Positions 51,683-61,340 of a DNA stretch of 64,000 bases are shown here, in pieces. The position numbers were made by a program, and so were the translations under genes. This stretch comes from an uncultured Muribaculaceae bacterium. Its GTDB lineage: Bacteria > Bacteroidota > Bacteroidia > Bacteroidales > Muribaculaceae. Each line of letters starts with the position of its first letter. Within the stretch, counting starts at the first letter, position 1. The DNA is taken from NCBI GenBank assembly GCA_910583795.1, contig CAJTZQ010000003.1, forward strand, positions 23,436 to 87,435, written 5' to 3'. A model generated the notes under the pieces. It searched no databases. It saw nothing but the letters and a program-made list of their open reading frames with translations, and was not told where the DNA came from.

Positions 51683-52586
51683 TTCGGATCTCTTTAATAA
51701 ATAAGTCTTCAATATTTCCTATAGCAGGATAAATTCTCACATCAGGCAAACCTGAATTCCTAAGCAACCCGACTGTCTCATCTGCTGAAAAATTTTTATC
51801 TGCCACCAAATGCAAAGTCGCGCCGAATGTATAACAGTCGACCACTCCCCGCAAGGTTTTAAGTCTGCTCAACAATCCGAACATATCACCCCCTACCGCA
51901 TTATATAGGTTCTCATCCAAGTTCTCTACAAGAGCGGTCGGAGAGTCAACAGCTAATATTTTGCCATTGTTTATCATCGCTATCCGTTCACATCGTGTCG
52001 CCTCATCCATATACGAAGTTGAAACCATTATCGTCATGCCGTTTTCCTTGAGAGTGGAAAGCATATCCCAAAACTCACTTCTCGATACAGCATCCACTCC
52101 TGTGGTAGGTTCATCAAGCAGCAGGATATCCGGTCGATGTATTAGCGCACAACTTAAAGCAAGCTTTTGTTTCATTCCTCCCGACAACGCACCTGCCATT
52201 CGATTTGGGAATTTCTCAAGCTGACTGAAGACAGGCGCTATAAGATCATAATTCTCTTTGACCGTCACTCCAAATAGAGAAGCAAAGAAATTTAAATTTT
52301 CCATGACCGTCAGATCTTGATAAAGTGAGAACCTTTCTGGCATATAACCTATATGAGTACGCAACCTCTTATAATCGCGCACCACGTCAAGACCACAAAT
52401 TCTTGCTTCCCCGGAATCCGGCGTTAAAAGCGTGGCAAGTATTTTATATAAAGTGCTTTTCCCCGCTCCATCAGGGCCGATAAGTCCGAAAAGCTCACCT
52501 TTTTCCACATTAAAACTCACCCTATCGAGCACTCGAATGTGACGATAGCTCTTTGATAAGCCGGTTATCTTAACTGCCGCACTCAT
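51672..52586 (-). CDS. ABC transporter ATPase (YbhF N-half-like)
   Basis: 304 residues. Walker A GLIGPDGAGKSTLYK (~33-47), signature LSGGMKQKLALSCALIH, Walker B ILLLDEPTTGVDAVSR and switch STSYMDEATRCERIAMI. C-terminal ~80 residues form an extra domain. In E. coli YbhF the two ATPase halves are fused; here they are separate genes that overlap (stop 51672, next start 51682). Overlaps the HlyD gene by 4 bases. Confidence 0.88.
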   Translation of the reverse strand: MSAAVKITGLSKSYRHIRVLDRVSFNVEKGELFGLIGPDGAGKSTLYKILATLLTPDSGEARICGLDVVRDYKRLRTHIGYMPERFSLYQDLTVMENLNFFASLFGVTVKENYDLIAPVFSQLEKFPNRMAGALSGGMKQKLALSCALIHRPDILLLDEPTTGVDAVSRSEFWDMLSTLKENGMTIMVSTSYMDEATRCERIAMINNGKILAVDSPTALVENLDENLYNAVGGDMFGLLSRLKTLRGVVDCYTFGATLHLVADKNFSADETVGLLRNSGLPDVRIYPAIGNIEDLFIKEIRNGK

Positions 52587-53470
52587 AACCTTACCTCTCC
52601 ATATTGCCCCAACTTCAAGCGTCCATCATTCTTTACAGCCACTTTAACTGCATATACAAGATTCGCACGAGAGTCTTTTGTTTGAATAGATTTGGGTGTA
52701 AATTCACTCTCTTGAGCAATCCACGTTATGGTTCCGGGATATTCATACGTTTCATTATTCCCGAAATCGGCAATGACCGTCACTTTCTGACCTATACGTA
52801 TGTTTGCCAATTGCGACACAGTGAAATAGCTTCGTAGGTAGATTTCATTTAAATTAGCGATTTTACACATCTTTCTTCCTGGCATAGCGTATTCTCCGGG
52901 TTCGGCATATTTCTCCAACACCACTCCCGCCAACGGAGAAATTAAGGTGCTTTTCGCTATCTGTTCCTCAAGCTGCATTTTCTGATACTGTATCGCGACA
53001 GCGTTGTCTGAGATTGAACTTCTTGAATTGGATAAAGAAGAGAGCAACGCATCCAACTGACCTTTGAGCATTGTCAATTGTGCTTCTGCATCCTCATATT
53101 GTTTTCTCGTGGTGGCACCGTCTGCAAGCAATCGGGTTAAACGTTCACATTCATGCTGCTGGTGTCTTATTTGCGTGCGCAGTGCAGCTGCCTGGACTGT
53201 AATATCAGGGGATGTGTTTTCCACCGACAGCTTTTGACTTGAAAGCTGCTTTTGCTGCAATACGAGCATTGTGGTGTCTACTACAGCAATAGTCTCTCCG
53301 ACTTTGAGACTGTCTCCCTCTGCAATATCCATCGACAATATTCTACCGGAAGTTTCTGCTGACACTGTCACTGTAGTGGCTTCAAAAATGCCTGTGGCAT
53401 CGAAATCCGGAGTATTGCTGCAAGAAACCATTAAAAAAGGTAACATTATGAAGTAATCGGTCTTTTTCAT
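52583..53470 (-). CDS. HlyD/MFP-family periplasmic adaptor lipoprotein
   Basis: 295 residues. Lipoprotein signal (MKKTDYFIMLPFLMVSCSN, lipobox VSCS). Biotinyl-lipoyl half domain VTVSAETSGRILSMDIAEGD, a helical hairpin (QLSSQKLSVENTSPDITVQA ... GATTRKQYEDAEAQLTMLKG), then STLISPLAGVVLEKYAEPGE and the beta-barrel domain. It bridges the inner-membrane ABC complex and the TolC-type channel. Short overlaps with both neighbours. Confidence 0.9.
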   Translation of the reverse strand: MKKTDYFIMLPFLMVSCSNTPDFDATGIFEATTVTVSAETSGRILSMDIAEGDSLKVGETIAVVDTTMLVLQQKQLSSQKLSVENTSPDITVQAAALRTQIRHQQHECERLTRLLADGATTRKQYEDAEAQLTMLKGQLDALLSSLSNSRSSISDNAVAIQYQKMQLEEQIAKSTLISPLAGVVLEKYAEPGEYAMPGRKMCKIANLNEIYLRSYFTVSQLANIRIGQKVTVIADFGNNETYEYPGTITWIAQESEFTPKSIQTKDSRANLVYAVKVAVKNDGRLKLGQYGEVRL

Positions 53471-54756
53471 CTGTTAATAGTATATTTAAGGTTATAAATT
53501 TCTTGTATCAGTTGAATTTCATGAAATCTTGCCGCGAGATTCGCCTGATTCTCATCTGTTATTTTGGTAAGCAGACCTGTCATATCTATCACTCCGTTCG
53601 CAAGTTGTGATTCGGCAGCTTTCCTGACGCTTGCACGCAATTGTACTATTTTCTCATCGTCTGCAATCACATCCCGCAAACCTTCTATGTTTTCCATCTG
53701 TGATGCTGTCTTGATATCAGAATTAAACAAAAACAACTTTTTATCCGCTAAAATATTATCAGCCTCTATAGCTGAGCGTCGTGCCACATTTTTCTTGGTA
53801 TAAAACGAATCAATATTCCATGACACTTTCACGCCTGCAATCACATTGAATGAAAGATCCCTGTTCATCATACTTTTAAAATAGTCAAAACCAGGATATC
53901 CATAGTACGCCTGTGCAAACAATCCGATTTTTGGCATAAGAGACGTATCAGACAACCGCTGGGACGCCTTGATCGTCTCAAGCCTGCTTTCAAAAAGTTT
54001 CAGCTCAGGTCTGTCTGACTGTAAGACAGCAGGCATAGTGGCATCCGGCATCGTAAGCTTCCGGTCTTGAAGACTCTCACCTATGAAGATTTCAAGCATT
54101 TTACGATAACCCTTCACAGCACTTTTGGCATTTGCGGTATTTTGTTTGATAACAAGTCTCTGGGCTTCAATCATATCTACATCGCTTTGCATAGCAGTGC
54201 CGTTACGAAACATCGACTGCAACTTTTCAAGATTACCACCGATAAGCTCTAAGGTAGAATTGTTCTGTGCTATCTGTTCTTCGGTGAGAAGTATCGCAAA
54301 ATAAATATTCTCCACCCTTTCCCTCACAGCATATAACTCCACATCAAGCACATCCTTTTGAGTTGCTGAATTTGCTCTTTGCAATGCACGGCGCGCTTTA
54401 GAGTTCCCTCCGTCCCATATTGTCTGCGACATATCGGCTCCAATTTTATATTGAATCTTACCGAAACCGTCTACCTGTTGACCCATATTTTCCAACATTC
54501 CGGAAAGCATGTCTGGAAATGACGGCACAACGTTCTGCACTGTCGCCTGCCCATAAATATTTATTGAAGGAAGCCATCCCTTGTTGATATCCGACAACTC
54601 AATTTCACAGGTTGACGACAAAAGATCATATTTTTTAATAGAGGGATAGTTTACAAATGCCTTATCCACACATTGCTCAATAGTGACTTCAGCATTAAGA
54701 TAAAAACAAGAAGCCAAAAGCAACAGGGAAATACAAAACAATTTTTTCATTTTCAT
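53467..54756 (-). CDS. TolC-family outer-membrane efflux protein
   Basis: 429 residues from ATG 54756 (MKMKKLFCISLLLLASCFYL, signal peptide); ATG 54750 is equally plausible; the longer frame into the regulator gene is not. TolC features: VTIEQCVDKAFVNYPSIKKY, NAGLP-like SINIYGQATVQ, long coiled-coil segments with the paired repeats (VENIYFAILLTEEQIAQNNS) and VSWNIDSFYTKKNVARRSAI. Forms the outer-membrane duct. The start overlaps the TetR stop (TGATG). Confidence 0.88.
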   Translation of the reverse strand: MKMKKLFCISLLLLASCFYLNAEVTIEQCVDKAFVNYPSIKKYDLLSSTCEIELSDINKGWLPSINIYGQATVQNVVPSFPDMLSGMLENMGQQVDGFGKIQYKIGADMSQTIWDGGNSKARRALQRANSATQKDVLDVELYAVRERVENIYFAILLTEEQIAQNNSTLELIGGNLEKLQSMFRNGTAMQSDVDMIEAQRLVIKQNTANAKSAVKGYRKMLEIFIGESLQDRKLTMPDATMPAVLQSDRPELKLFESRLETIKASQRLSDTSLMPKIGLFAQAYYGYPGFDYFKSMMNRDLSFNVIAGVKVSWNIDSFYTKKNVARRSAIEADNILADKKLFLFNSDIKTASQMENIEGLRDVIADDEKIVQLRASVRKAAESQLANGVIDMTGLLTKITDENQANLAARFHEIQLIQEIYNLKYTINR

Positions 54757-55382
54757 CAAGGTTTTAGTTTCCTCATAATTGTATCGAAATTCTCTTTCTT
54801 CCTTTGACATAAAAACTCATCCGCATTCTCCATACAATTTCCCAAAACAGCATTTATCAATGGATATGCCATATAAGCAAAAATATTTAATGACGTTATA
54901 TCTATTATCAGCATCTTCGCATCGACCTTTCTGCATCGACCTTTGGCAGCTTCCTCATCAATTTCTTTCTGCAACGCCTCTACCATTGCCGGCGCGTATA
55001 CTTTTATCTTGTCAAGCAATACGGCTGTTCTATCCGGAGAACAGAACACTTCCCCTACAAGAAACCGTGGAAGATCAGGATTTGCCGACACAAATTCAAG
55101 ATGACGTTCGATAATAGTACGTATCTTTTCTTCAAAAGTCATTTCAGCATCACATATTGACTGCTGAATTGCCTCTTTGACTAAAGCAACCTTTTCCCCT
55201 ATTATTCTATCAAAAAGTTTCTCCTTTGTACGGAAATAATAATGAAGCATGGCATGTGTCACCCCGGCGGCTTCAGCGATAGAAGTGGTGCGGGCACCCG
55301 CAAATCCTTTTGTAAGGAATTCTCTCTCCGCAGCAAACAGTATTGCAGCTTCCGTGTCTTGGTTTCGTTTATCTTGAGTCAT
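54756..55382 (-). CDS. TetR-family transcriptional regulator of efflux operon
   Basis: 208 residues from ATG 55382 (MTQDKRNQDTEAAILFAAER). Helix-turn-helix TTSIAEAAGVTHAMLHYYFR and TKEKLFDRIIGEKV, typical of TetR. The C-terminal ligand domain includes KIRTIIERHLEFVSANPDLP and YAPAMVEALQKEIDEEAAKG. First gene of the operon (TetR, TolC, HlyD, two ATPases, two permeases), so it probably represses its own operon. A 14-bp palindrome and a promoter lie in front. Inducer unknown. Confidence 0.88.
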   Translation of the reverse strand: MTQDKRNQDTEAAILFAAEREFLTKGFAGARTTSIAEAAGVTHAMLHYYFRTKEKLFDRIIGEKVALVKEAIQQSICDAEMTFEEKIRTIIERHLEFVSANPDLPRFLVGEVFCSPDRTAVLLDKIKVYAPAMVEALQKEIDEEAAKGRCRKVDAKMLIIDITSLNIFAYMAYPLINAVLGNCMENADEFLCQRKKENFDTIMRKLKP

Positions 55383-55407
55383 AACACAATTATTTATCAA
55401 AATTGAT

Positions 55408-55432
55408 TAACAATATTGTTAGCGCAAATTTA
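55408..55432 (-). promoter_or_regulatory. Candidate TetR operator overlapping promoter
   Basis: A perfect palindrome TAACAATATTGTTA lies at 55408-55421; the minus-strand -7 element TAAATTTG is at 55425-55432, so the palindrome covers the predicted start of transcription. Standard autorepressor layout. Confidence 0.6.
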
Positions 55433-55557
55433 CTAATAATATCTATTTATTCCAAAAAATTGAAATAAATTATTAATTAAACTCACTTTTCTATATTGCA
55501 ATTATTTATGAAGTTGCTCCCGCTTTTTTTACAGATATTGATTTATTATGGTTTTTT

Positions 55558-55710
55558 ACCGTAAAAAGACCTCTTTTCCAATCTCCGCCATATTTTCGGT
55601 CGCATTTAAACCTTTCATCAGTCGTTTGGCACGCTAAACGTCCTCTTCATGCTTCAAAATCGCCTCGAAAATTTAACGAAATCTTGTAAAAAAAATCGAA
55701 ACAACTTCTA
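55558..55710 (-). repeat. Dispersed repeat, copy 3
   Basis: On the minus strand it reads GAAGTTGTTTCGAT, AAGATTTCGTTAAATTTTCG, GAGGCGATTTTGAAGCATGA, then GTTTAGCGTGCCAAACGACT and GAAAAGAGGTCTTTTTACGG, co-linear with the copy at 24893-25092. Left edge shares GAAGTTGTTT with copy 1. The gap 55433-55771 otherwise holds nothing recognisable. Confidence 0.65.
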
Positions 55711-55771
55711 TAGCATAAATATTTCAGGTCCTTATTCAGGGTTTAATTTTTCAGATTACCGTCGGAAATTC

Positions 55772-55999
55772 TTAACAGGGAACAAATCGGATTATGAAGG
55801 CGAGCAGGATGGTAACCGCTATGGGTACCAGAACACGAATCCAGAGGTTCAATTTTTTAGGCAGAAGACAATAGATTGCAATGAAAACAATTCCTGCAAA
55901 TATTCCTGCAAGAATGTGGCTCCAATTAGAGAGAATCTCAGAGACAGCAATATATAGCAGAGCTCCAAGCAGACAAGTAATTAAAGTTTTCCAGTCCAT
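55772..55999 (-). CDS. Small membrane protein (75 aa)
   Basis: 75 residues with three hydrophobic segments (LITCLLGALLYIAVSEIL; ILAGIFAGIVFIAIYCLL; ILVPIAVTILLAFIIRFV). Start at 55999 (MDWKTLITCL). No family recognised. It follows another small membrane-protein gene by 15 bases, so the two are probably co-transcribed. Confidence 0.55.
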   Translation of the reverse strand: MDWKTLITCLLGALLYIAVSEILSNWSHILAGIFAGIVFIAIYCLLPKKLNLWIRVLVPIAVTILLAFIIRFVPC

Positions 56000-56014
56000 A
56001 TAATTACCTACATA

Positions 56015-56338
56015 TTAAGCTATCTTAAAATAGCTTCTATTGAATGTGAGTATAGATATTATTATAACAGCAAATAACCCAATTATAGCGGCATACAATA
56101 TCGATTTATCGAAACCTAATCTTATGATAAACAAGAAATACACAGCCGGTATTACAGTACTCAATAAACCTATGAATGAACACAAATTAAATGGTATAGG
56201 CTCTTTTTGTAAAGCCAGCTCAGTATTGCAGTGATTGCAGCGGATGGTATACGCCGTTCCTCGCAAAAGATATTTTGAACAAATCTTTTGTGAGACTAAC
56301 CGGTGGCAATGAGGACATTCCCTTGCTTTTAATTTCAT
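56015..56338 (-). CDS. Zinc-ribbon small membrane protein
   Basis: 107 residues. Two CxxC pairs (CPHCH at 8-12 and CNHCN at 34-38) form a zinc ribbon; two membrane segments follow (SFIGLLSTVIPAVYFLFIIR; LYAAIIGLFAVIIISILTF). Typical Bacteroidetes small membrane protein of unknown role. Own start at 56338 (MKLKARECPHCHR). Confidence 0.62.
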   Translation of the reverse strand: MKLKARECPHCHRLVSQKICSKYLLRGTAYTIRCNHCNTELALQKEPIPFNLCSFIGLLSTVIPAVYFLFIIRLGFDKSILYAAIIGLFAVIIISILTFNRSYFKIA

Positions 56339-56463
56339 AATTTAATTTGATTGATATCTACTCTGCAAAGATAGACATTTTTACTCATTTAAGCCGCACA
56401 CAAAAGCGTGTATTTTATCCAAATTTATAAGATTGAACATCAAGACATAATACATTAGTCAAC

Positions 56464-56495
56464 GAAAAAGAGCAACCCCGTGGCTGCCCTTTTTC
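56464..56495. terminator. Bidirectional hairpin terminator
   Basis: GAAAAAGAGCAACC and GGCTGCCCTTTTTC pair to form a terminator with A- and T-runs on both sides; it ends the 98-aa gene on the minus strand. Confidence 0.7.
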
Positions 56496-56550
56496 ATTTC
56501 CGGCGATTTAGTCATTTGAACCTCAACTTTCGCATTCGAAAGTTGAATTA

Positions 56551-56847
56551 TTATTGATTGCCTCCTTGCTCATATTTGCGTAAAACGTCTTTATATCTTT
56601 TTGTCATGATATGTGCTCTTGTGGAATTGTAAATCCATAAGATGAAGAGTGCGGCAACCAACAATATTGTTCCTACTATCACGAGGGAGTCAACCGCTGT
56701 TTTTAATAAACCCATCAAAAGACAAACAATTGCTCCACCAATCACTAATGCCAAAAGATATCCAAGTATCTTCAACATGACACTATTTTTATGAGCCTTA
56801 ATTACTGCATCATCAGCCTCAATGCGTGATTTAGTCAAATCATCCAT
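56551..56847 (-). CDS. Small membrane protein (98 aa)
   Basis: 98 residues with two hydrophobic segments (ILGYLLALVIGGAIVCLLMG and LVIVGTILLVAALFILWIY) between a charged N-terminus (MDDLTKSRIEADDAVIKAHK) and a basic tail. No domain recognised. Followed by a hairpin terminator; stands alone between two intergenic gaps. Confidence 0.55.
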   Translation of the reverse strand: MDDLTKSRIEADDAVIKAHKNSVMLKILGYLLALVIGGAIVCLLMGLLKTAVDSLVIVGTILLVAALFILWIYNSTRAHIMTKRYKDVLRKYEQGGNQ

Positions 56848-57014
56848 AATTATAATATTTTAATAATTGAAATATAAGGGAAAAAGTGTAAGAATTTTTA
56901 ATATTTCCTCTTCTTTCATAAAAACAACTAATACATCTTAAAGTTGATTATATGCGACACACCATTGTTTTCTAACCAAACAACCTTAATCAAAACAAGG
57001 ATCTTTTCAAAACA

Positions 57015-57062
57015 AAATATCCACTGAGCAACTTTATCTTCAAGCTGTCCAATGGATATTTT
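57015..57062 (-). terminator. Terminator of GH30 gene
   Basis: Arms AAAATATCCA (57015-57024) and TGGATATTTT (57053-57062) are complementary; on the minus strand the stem is followed by a T-rich stretch. It lies ~50 bases past the GH30 stop. Confidence 0.5.
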
Positions 57063-57112
57063 TCAAATTTAAGAAACTAATTTATCTCTAACTTTCGCTC
57101 GGAAAAGTTGAA

Positions 57113-58597
57113 TTACTTGGATGTAAATGTATTGAAAGAATGAGGGGCAAGATTCATGTTGAGATATCTTTTACCGATCTTTACCGTTTTCTTGACAGAT
57201 TTATCCGTGAAATTACCAGCCATTGTAAGATGTTTGCCATCAGGAGTACGGAACACAATCATGGGATTTTCATTATCGGCAACATAACCAACCATCTTGC
57301 TGCCCGGAGTCACGAGATTGGAGAAATGCTTCACGGCATAGTATTCCGGAGTGTACCTGTAAGTCTTATTTGCAGAATCCACATGAATCAAGGCATTCTG
57401 TCTCCAACCCCATGGTGATTCCCCTTGATCCGGGAGTATAAAATTCCAGATGAAATATTCATTACATCCTTTCCCTATGTAATCACATAGCAAGAAGAAA
57501 GTATGTTCGCCAGCTTTCCAATCAAATGTTCCGCTTCCACATTCACTTTCTGTCTGAATGAAATTCAATTGTGGATATTTTTCTCGAAGTTTATCAAACA
57601 CTTCTCGCGCTTCCCATTGAACACCCATTCCATCTATACAGTCAACCAACTTTTCATCCGAAAGAATTTTCTCTATGTAATCCTGGCGGTTAGTATTGAA
57701 TGTTCCGAGATAAAGTTTTACTTCCGGATGATTTTTCTTTAATGCCGGGGCAAGATAATCTCGGTTGAATCTCTGTGTCCCTTCGGCAGTCCAGGCACAT
57801 CCGGGATAAGGAGTATAGCTATAAGCCTCATTCTGATACATCACCATGTCGATCGGTATGTTCTGTTCTGCATAAAGATCAATAAACTTACAGAACATAT
57901 CGGCATACGCCTTTAAATAGCGTGGATCCTGTATGAAATAGTCATTGACCGCAAGTCTACGTGGAAACACGCCATTTCGGTCTCCCATAAGTTTCATTTC
58001 ATCTTCGTCAATTACAGCATCTGAAGATTCAAATAAATAATAGTTGCATTCTTCAGGCAGATTATTGAATTTACTGCTGACAACCGGATAGTCATTATTG
58101 ATTTTCATCCAAGTGGGAGGACACCATGGCGACATCCAGAATGTCATGTCGGGATTTTGTTTCAATGCTCCATGGATCATAGGAATGACATTTCCCTTGT
58201 CATGATCAATATTGAAATATTTCAAGCTGAAATCGCCGGGCACTTCCGAACAGCTATACCATGCACGTGAATAATCATTTGCGTTCATGGTGAGTCGTCC
58301 ACGGCTGAATTTTAAATCACCATCCGGTGAAAACATATTGTAGTATATTTCCTGCTGTTCCGCTTCAGTCAGCAATTTGAGAGCATCGGCATCCAATTCA
58401 TTGAAACAAGTGCCCCATGATTTGAACGTATTTCCCTTCTCATTGCCTGTTATTTCCAAAACCGGTTTTGATGAAGCTTTTGAAGCCATTGACGCTTTCT
58501 TATGCTGCCAAGGCTTGCCATCCGTCGTGACATACCAATCCTGTGCATTAACTCCGAATGTCGACAACAGAAGTATGCCAAATATTGATTTTTTCAT
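57113..58597 (-). CDS. Glycoside hydrolase family 30 enzyme, secreted
   Basis: 494 residues. Signal peptide (MKKSIFGILLLSTFGVNA). GH30 landmarks: SWGTCFNELDADAL (60-73), MSPWCPPTWMK (155-165), acid/base Glu257 in MYQNEAYS and nucleophile Glu350 in FIQTESECGSG. C-terminal ~80 residues form the beta-sandwich. GH30 enzymes cleave beta-glucosyl, beta-xylosyl or beta-fucosyl links; the exact substrate is open. 80 bases downstream of the GH2 gene and so likely co-transcribed with it. Periplasmic or exported. Confidence 0.88.
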   Translation of the reverse strand: MKKSIFGILLLSTFGVNAQDWYVTTDGKPWQHKKASMASKASSKPVLEITGNEKGNTFKSWGTCFNELDADALKLLTEAEQQEIYYNMFSPDGDLKFSRGRLTMNANDYSRAWYSCSEVPGDFSLKYFNIDHDKGNVIPMIHGALKQNPDMTFWMSPWCPPTWMKINNDYPVVSSKFNNLPEECNYYLFESSDAVIDEDEMKLMGDRNGVFPRRLAVNDYFIQDPRYLKAYADMFCKFIDLYAEQNIPIDMVMYQNEAYSYTPYPGCAWTAEGTQRFNRDYLAPALKKNHPEVKLYLGTFNTNRQDYIEKILSDEKLVDCIDGMGVQWEAREVFDKLREKYPQLNFIQTESECGSGTFDWKAGEHTFFLLCDYIGKGCNEYFIWNFILPDQGESPWGWRQNALIHVDSANKTYRYTPEYYAVKHFSNLVTPGSKMVGYVADNENPMIVFRTPDGKHLTMAGNFTDKSVKKTVKIGKRYLNMNLAPHSFNTFTSK

Positions 58598-58677
58598 AGG
58601 TGGGCGAGATTTATTTGATTATATTTATCTTATGTATGAGTACGGACAAACTTAATCAACTACTCAACAATATGTCG

Positions 58678-61041
58678 TTATTTTGAGGTAATTTTTATTG
58701 TTTTTGAGCTAAGACCGGGAGAAGAAACCTTTACATTTATTGATCCCTTCTTTCCATTGCTGCGTACAACCGCCAACGCCCTTCCTTTCCATGCTTTATG
58801 TTTATCATCGAAATAGGGATCTTCATCCTTTATATCCGCATTCCCGAGACCTATCAATGTGCCGGCACCCGTAACTGTAACATCAAGTTGGTTGTCTGCC
58901 ACAGGAACTACCATACCCTCATTATCTACCATCTCAATTGTGACGAAAGATAGGGATTCTTTATCTGATGTGATATTTTCGGCGTCTGCAGTCAATCGGA
59001 TTGCTTTTGGCTCACCTGCTGTTGCAAGAGTCTTGATTTCAGCGACATTCCCGTTTTGATCCAATCCCTCAGCCTTCAAAGTGCCGGCTTTATATGGAAG
59101 TGTGAATACAGCTGTCATTTTATCAACTGGCTGTTCGCCAATTAATTTATTATCAAGATAAAGTCTGACTTTCGGATAATGTGAATACACATTCACCTCT
59201 ATCGGCTCACCTTCATGACCTTCCCAGTTCCAGGATTCGTAGGTAGGCCATGTTCCCCACATAGTTGTCTTGACTTTCCCTATATATCCATCCGGTTCCT
59301 TCACAGCAATATAAAGATGCTCACCGTCTTTATTCCACAGCATCGACCGGTAATGACTTATAGGTTTTCTAAATCCTGTCAAGTCAATATCTCCACAATG
59401 GGAAGCATGCCATGGATAAAGGGGACGATGAAAATGCTCCCCTTCCACATCTCCCTCATAATAATGACGACCGATGCCGGATTCCCCTATATAATCCATT
59501 GCAGTCCATACAAAATCTCCTATTATATAAGGATTATCTGCACTTTTGCGATAGTTGCCCCAAGCGTCATTGGGATAAGACTCTGTCTGCATCATAACTC
59601 TTGACGGTACTCTTTCATGATCACTTTCAGACTTATGGATCATATAGTTGTATCCTACAATGTCATGTTCTGCAGCAAGAGGATCATAAATTTCCCAGTC
59701 ACTGTCCCAAGAAGCGAGAGCGGATGTTACGGGACGTGTCGGATCGAGTTCATGGCATCTTAAAGCAAGTTTGTGTGCCGTTGTGACCACTTCAAGTTTC
59801 TTTCGTTCAATCACCTCATTGCCTATACTCCAGCAGAAAACAGATGGATGGTTGCGGTCGCGAAGAAGCATTGCATCTATATCCTCTTTCCAATGATTGT
59901 CAAACAATTCATGATAATCATGAACGTTCTTGGCATCTCTCCACCCATCAAACGGCTCGTCTATGACCAACAATCCGTATTCATCACAGGCATCAAGGAA
60001 AGCTTCCGATGGAATGTTATGTGAAGTCCTCACAGCATTAAATCCCGCTTCCTTCATCAGCCTAACCCTTCTCCGTTCAGCATCTTTATATGCAGCGGCG
60101 CCGAGAATGCCGTTGTCATGGTGAATACAACCTCCATTCAACAGCAGATTCTTTCCATTGAGCTTGAAACCATTCTCTGCATTCCACTCTATTGTTCTGA
60201 ATCCAATTTTTTGTGTATGGCTATCAATTACCTTGCCATTTTCAGACAATACGATATCGACATCATAAAGATTAGGGGAATCGGGAGACCATGGCTTGGC
60301 ATCGGGAACATTGATTGTTTCCTTAATTTTGTAGCCCTTGGTATTTGCCGGAATTTCAATTTCCGTATTCTTTTTGTTTCCCGCAATCACAGTAGACACA
60401 TTTATCTTCTTGGAAGCTGATGTCTCATTATAAATAGAAATCTCGACTTCTGCCGTGTTAAGTTCAGGAGTTGTTATATATGTTCCCCAATTTGATATAT
60501 GAACCGGACCGGTTTCAATCAATTTAATGTCTCGATATAGTCCCGATCCTGAATACCATCGGCAATTCTTTTGTGCCGAATTATCAACCTTGATTGTGAC
60601 AGTATTCTTTCCACTTTTTAGATATGGAGTAATATCAACAAAATAAGAAGAGTATCCGTATGGATGACCACCGGCTCGTAGTCCGTTAACATATACATCA
60701 GAATCCATGTATGCGCCACCTATATATAGTTGATACTTGTTTTCCGGATTGATATTGTCAAGATTAAAAGTTTTTCGATACCATCCTATACCTGTCGGCA
60801 GATAACCGCCATCGTTACCTGAGGAGATATTCTTATCGAAAGGATGTTCGACGCTCCAGTCGTGAGGTAACGTCAGGCTGCGCCACTTACTGTCATCAAA
60901 TTGAGGGACTACGCAGGTTGAATCCGATTCAAGAGAAAACTTCCAACCTGAATTGAAGCTATGAGATTTGTCGACGGCAAATACGGGAATCGTGGTTCCA
61001 AATAATGCTGCCGCAATAAAAATTTTATAAAAATTGTTCAT
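58678..61041 (-). CDS. Glycoside hydrolase family 2 (beta-galactosidase-like)
   Basis: About 787 residues from ATG 61041 (MNNFYKIFIAAALFGTTIPV, signal peptide); ATG 61053 is an alternative. GH2 order: sugar-binding jelly-roll (WYRKTFNLDN, YIGGAYMDSDVYVNGLRAGG), Ig-like domain, TIM barrel with NHPSVFCWSIGNEV (acid/base Glu ~409) and MMQTESYP (nucleophile ~487), then a C-terminal DUF4982-like/Ig-like part (GEPIEVNVYSHYPKVRLYLD). Probably beta-galactosidase or related beta-glycosidase on host or dietary glycans. AraC gene lies upstream. Confidence 0.9.
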   Translation of the reverse strand: MNNFYKIFIAAALFGTTIPVFAVDKSHSFNSGWKFSLESDSTCVVPQFDDSKWRSLTLPHDWSVEHPFDKNISSGNDGGYLPTGIGWYRKTFNLDNINPENKYQLYIGGAYMDSDVYVNGLRAGGHPYGYSSYFVDITPYLKSGKNTVTIKVDNSAQKNCRWYSGSGLYRDIKLIETGPVHISNWGTYITTPELNTAEVEISIYNETSASKKINVSTVIAGNKKNTEIEIPANTKGYKIKETINVPDAKPWSPDSPNLYDVDIVLSENGKVIDSHTQKIGFRTIEWNAENGFKLNGKNLLLNGGCIHHDNGILGAAAYKDAERRRVRLMKEAGFNAVRTSHNIPSEAFLDACDEYGLLVIDEPFDGWRDAKNVHDYHELFDNHWKEDIDAMLLRDRNHPSVFCWSIGNEVIERKKLEVVTTAHKLALRCHELDPTRPVTSALASWDSDWEIYDPLAAEHDIVGYNYMIHKSESDHERVPSRVMMQTESYPNDAWGNYRKSADNPYIIGDFVWTAMDYIGESGIGRHYYEGDVEGEHFHRPLYPWHASHCGDIDLTGFRKPISHYRSMLWNKDGEHLYIAVKEPDGYIGKVKTTMWGTWPTYESWNWEGHEGEPIEVNVYSHYPKVRLYLDNKLIGEQPVDKMTAVFTLPYKAGTLKAEGLDQNGNVAEIKTLATAGEPKAIRLTADAENITSDKESLSFVTIEMVDNEGMVVPVADNQLDVTVTGAGTLIGLGNADIKDEDPYFDDKHKAWKGRALAVVRSNGKKGSINVKVSSPGLSSKTIKITSK

Positions 61042-61053
61042 GTACACATTCAT

Positions 61054-61340
61054 TAGGTTTGCACGATAGTATATACGGATGTTATAGCGAGATCACCTAA
61101 CTCTTGTTCCATTTTTCTAAGTGAATTATATAATTTCCTTAAATAGAACAGAGCTAATACTTATTTCTCAAAACATCTATCCGCCACTCAAAGTGAATAT
61201 ATGTTTCTTTAAAATAAAACCATTTACACTTCTTGCAAAATTACATAAAGTATCTAATAAACAAAAGGTGAAATTAGTCAAAAATATATCAATATCGTTC
61301 AATTCTTTATTTAAATACTAATTCTCACTTATCCAATTCT
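61054..61340. other. Intergenic, no gene seen
   Basis: Between the GH2 start and the AraC-type gene end. AT-rich. A short open frame at 61121-61321 has no recognisable features and is probably chance. No clear promoter box was found for the GH2 gene. Confidence 0.4.

Noticed and set aside
55649..55957. 102-aa plus-strand open frame
   Set aside because: It starts in repeat copy 3 and runs antisense to the small membrane-protein gene; no domain features.
61121..61321. 66-aa open frame between GH2 and AraC genes
   Set aside because: AT-rich, no recognisable domain, no promoter and antisense to both neighbours' direction; probably chance.
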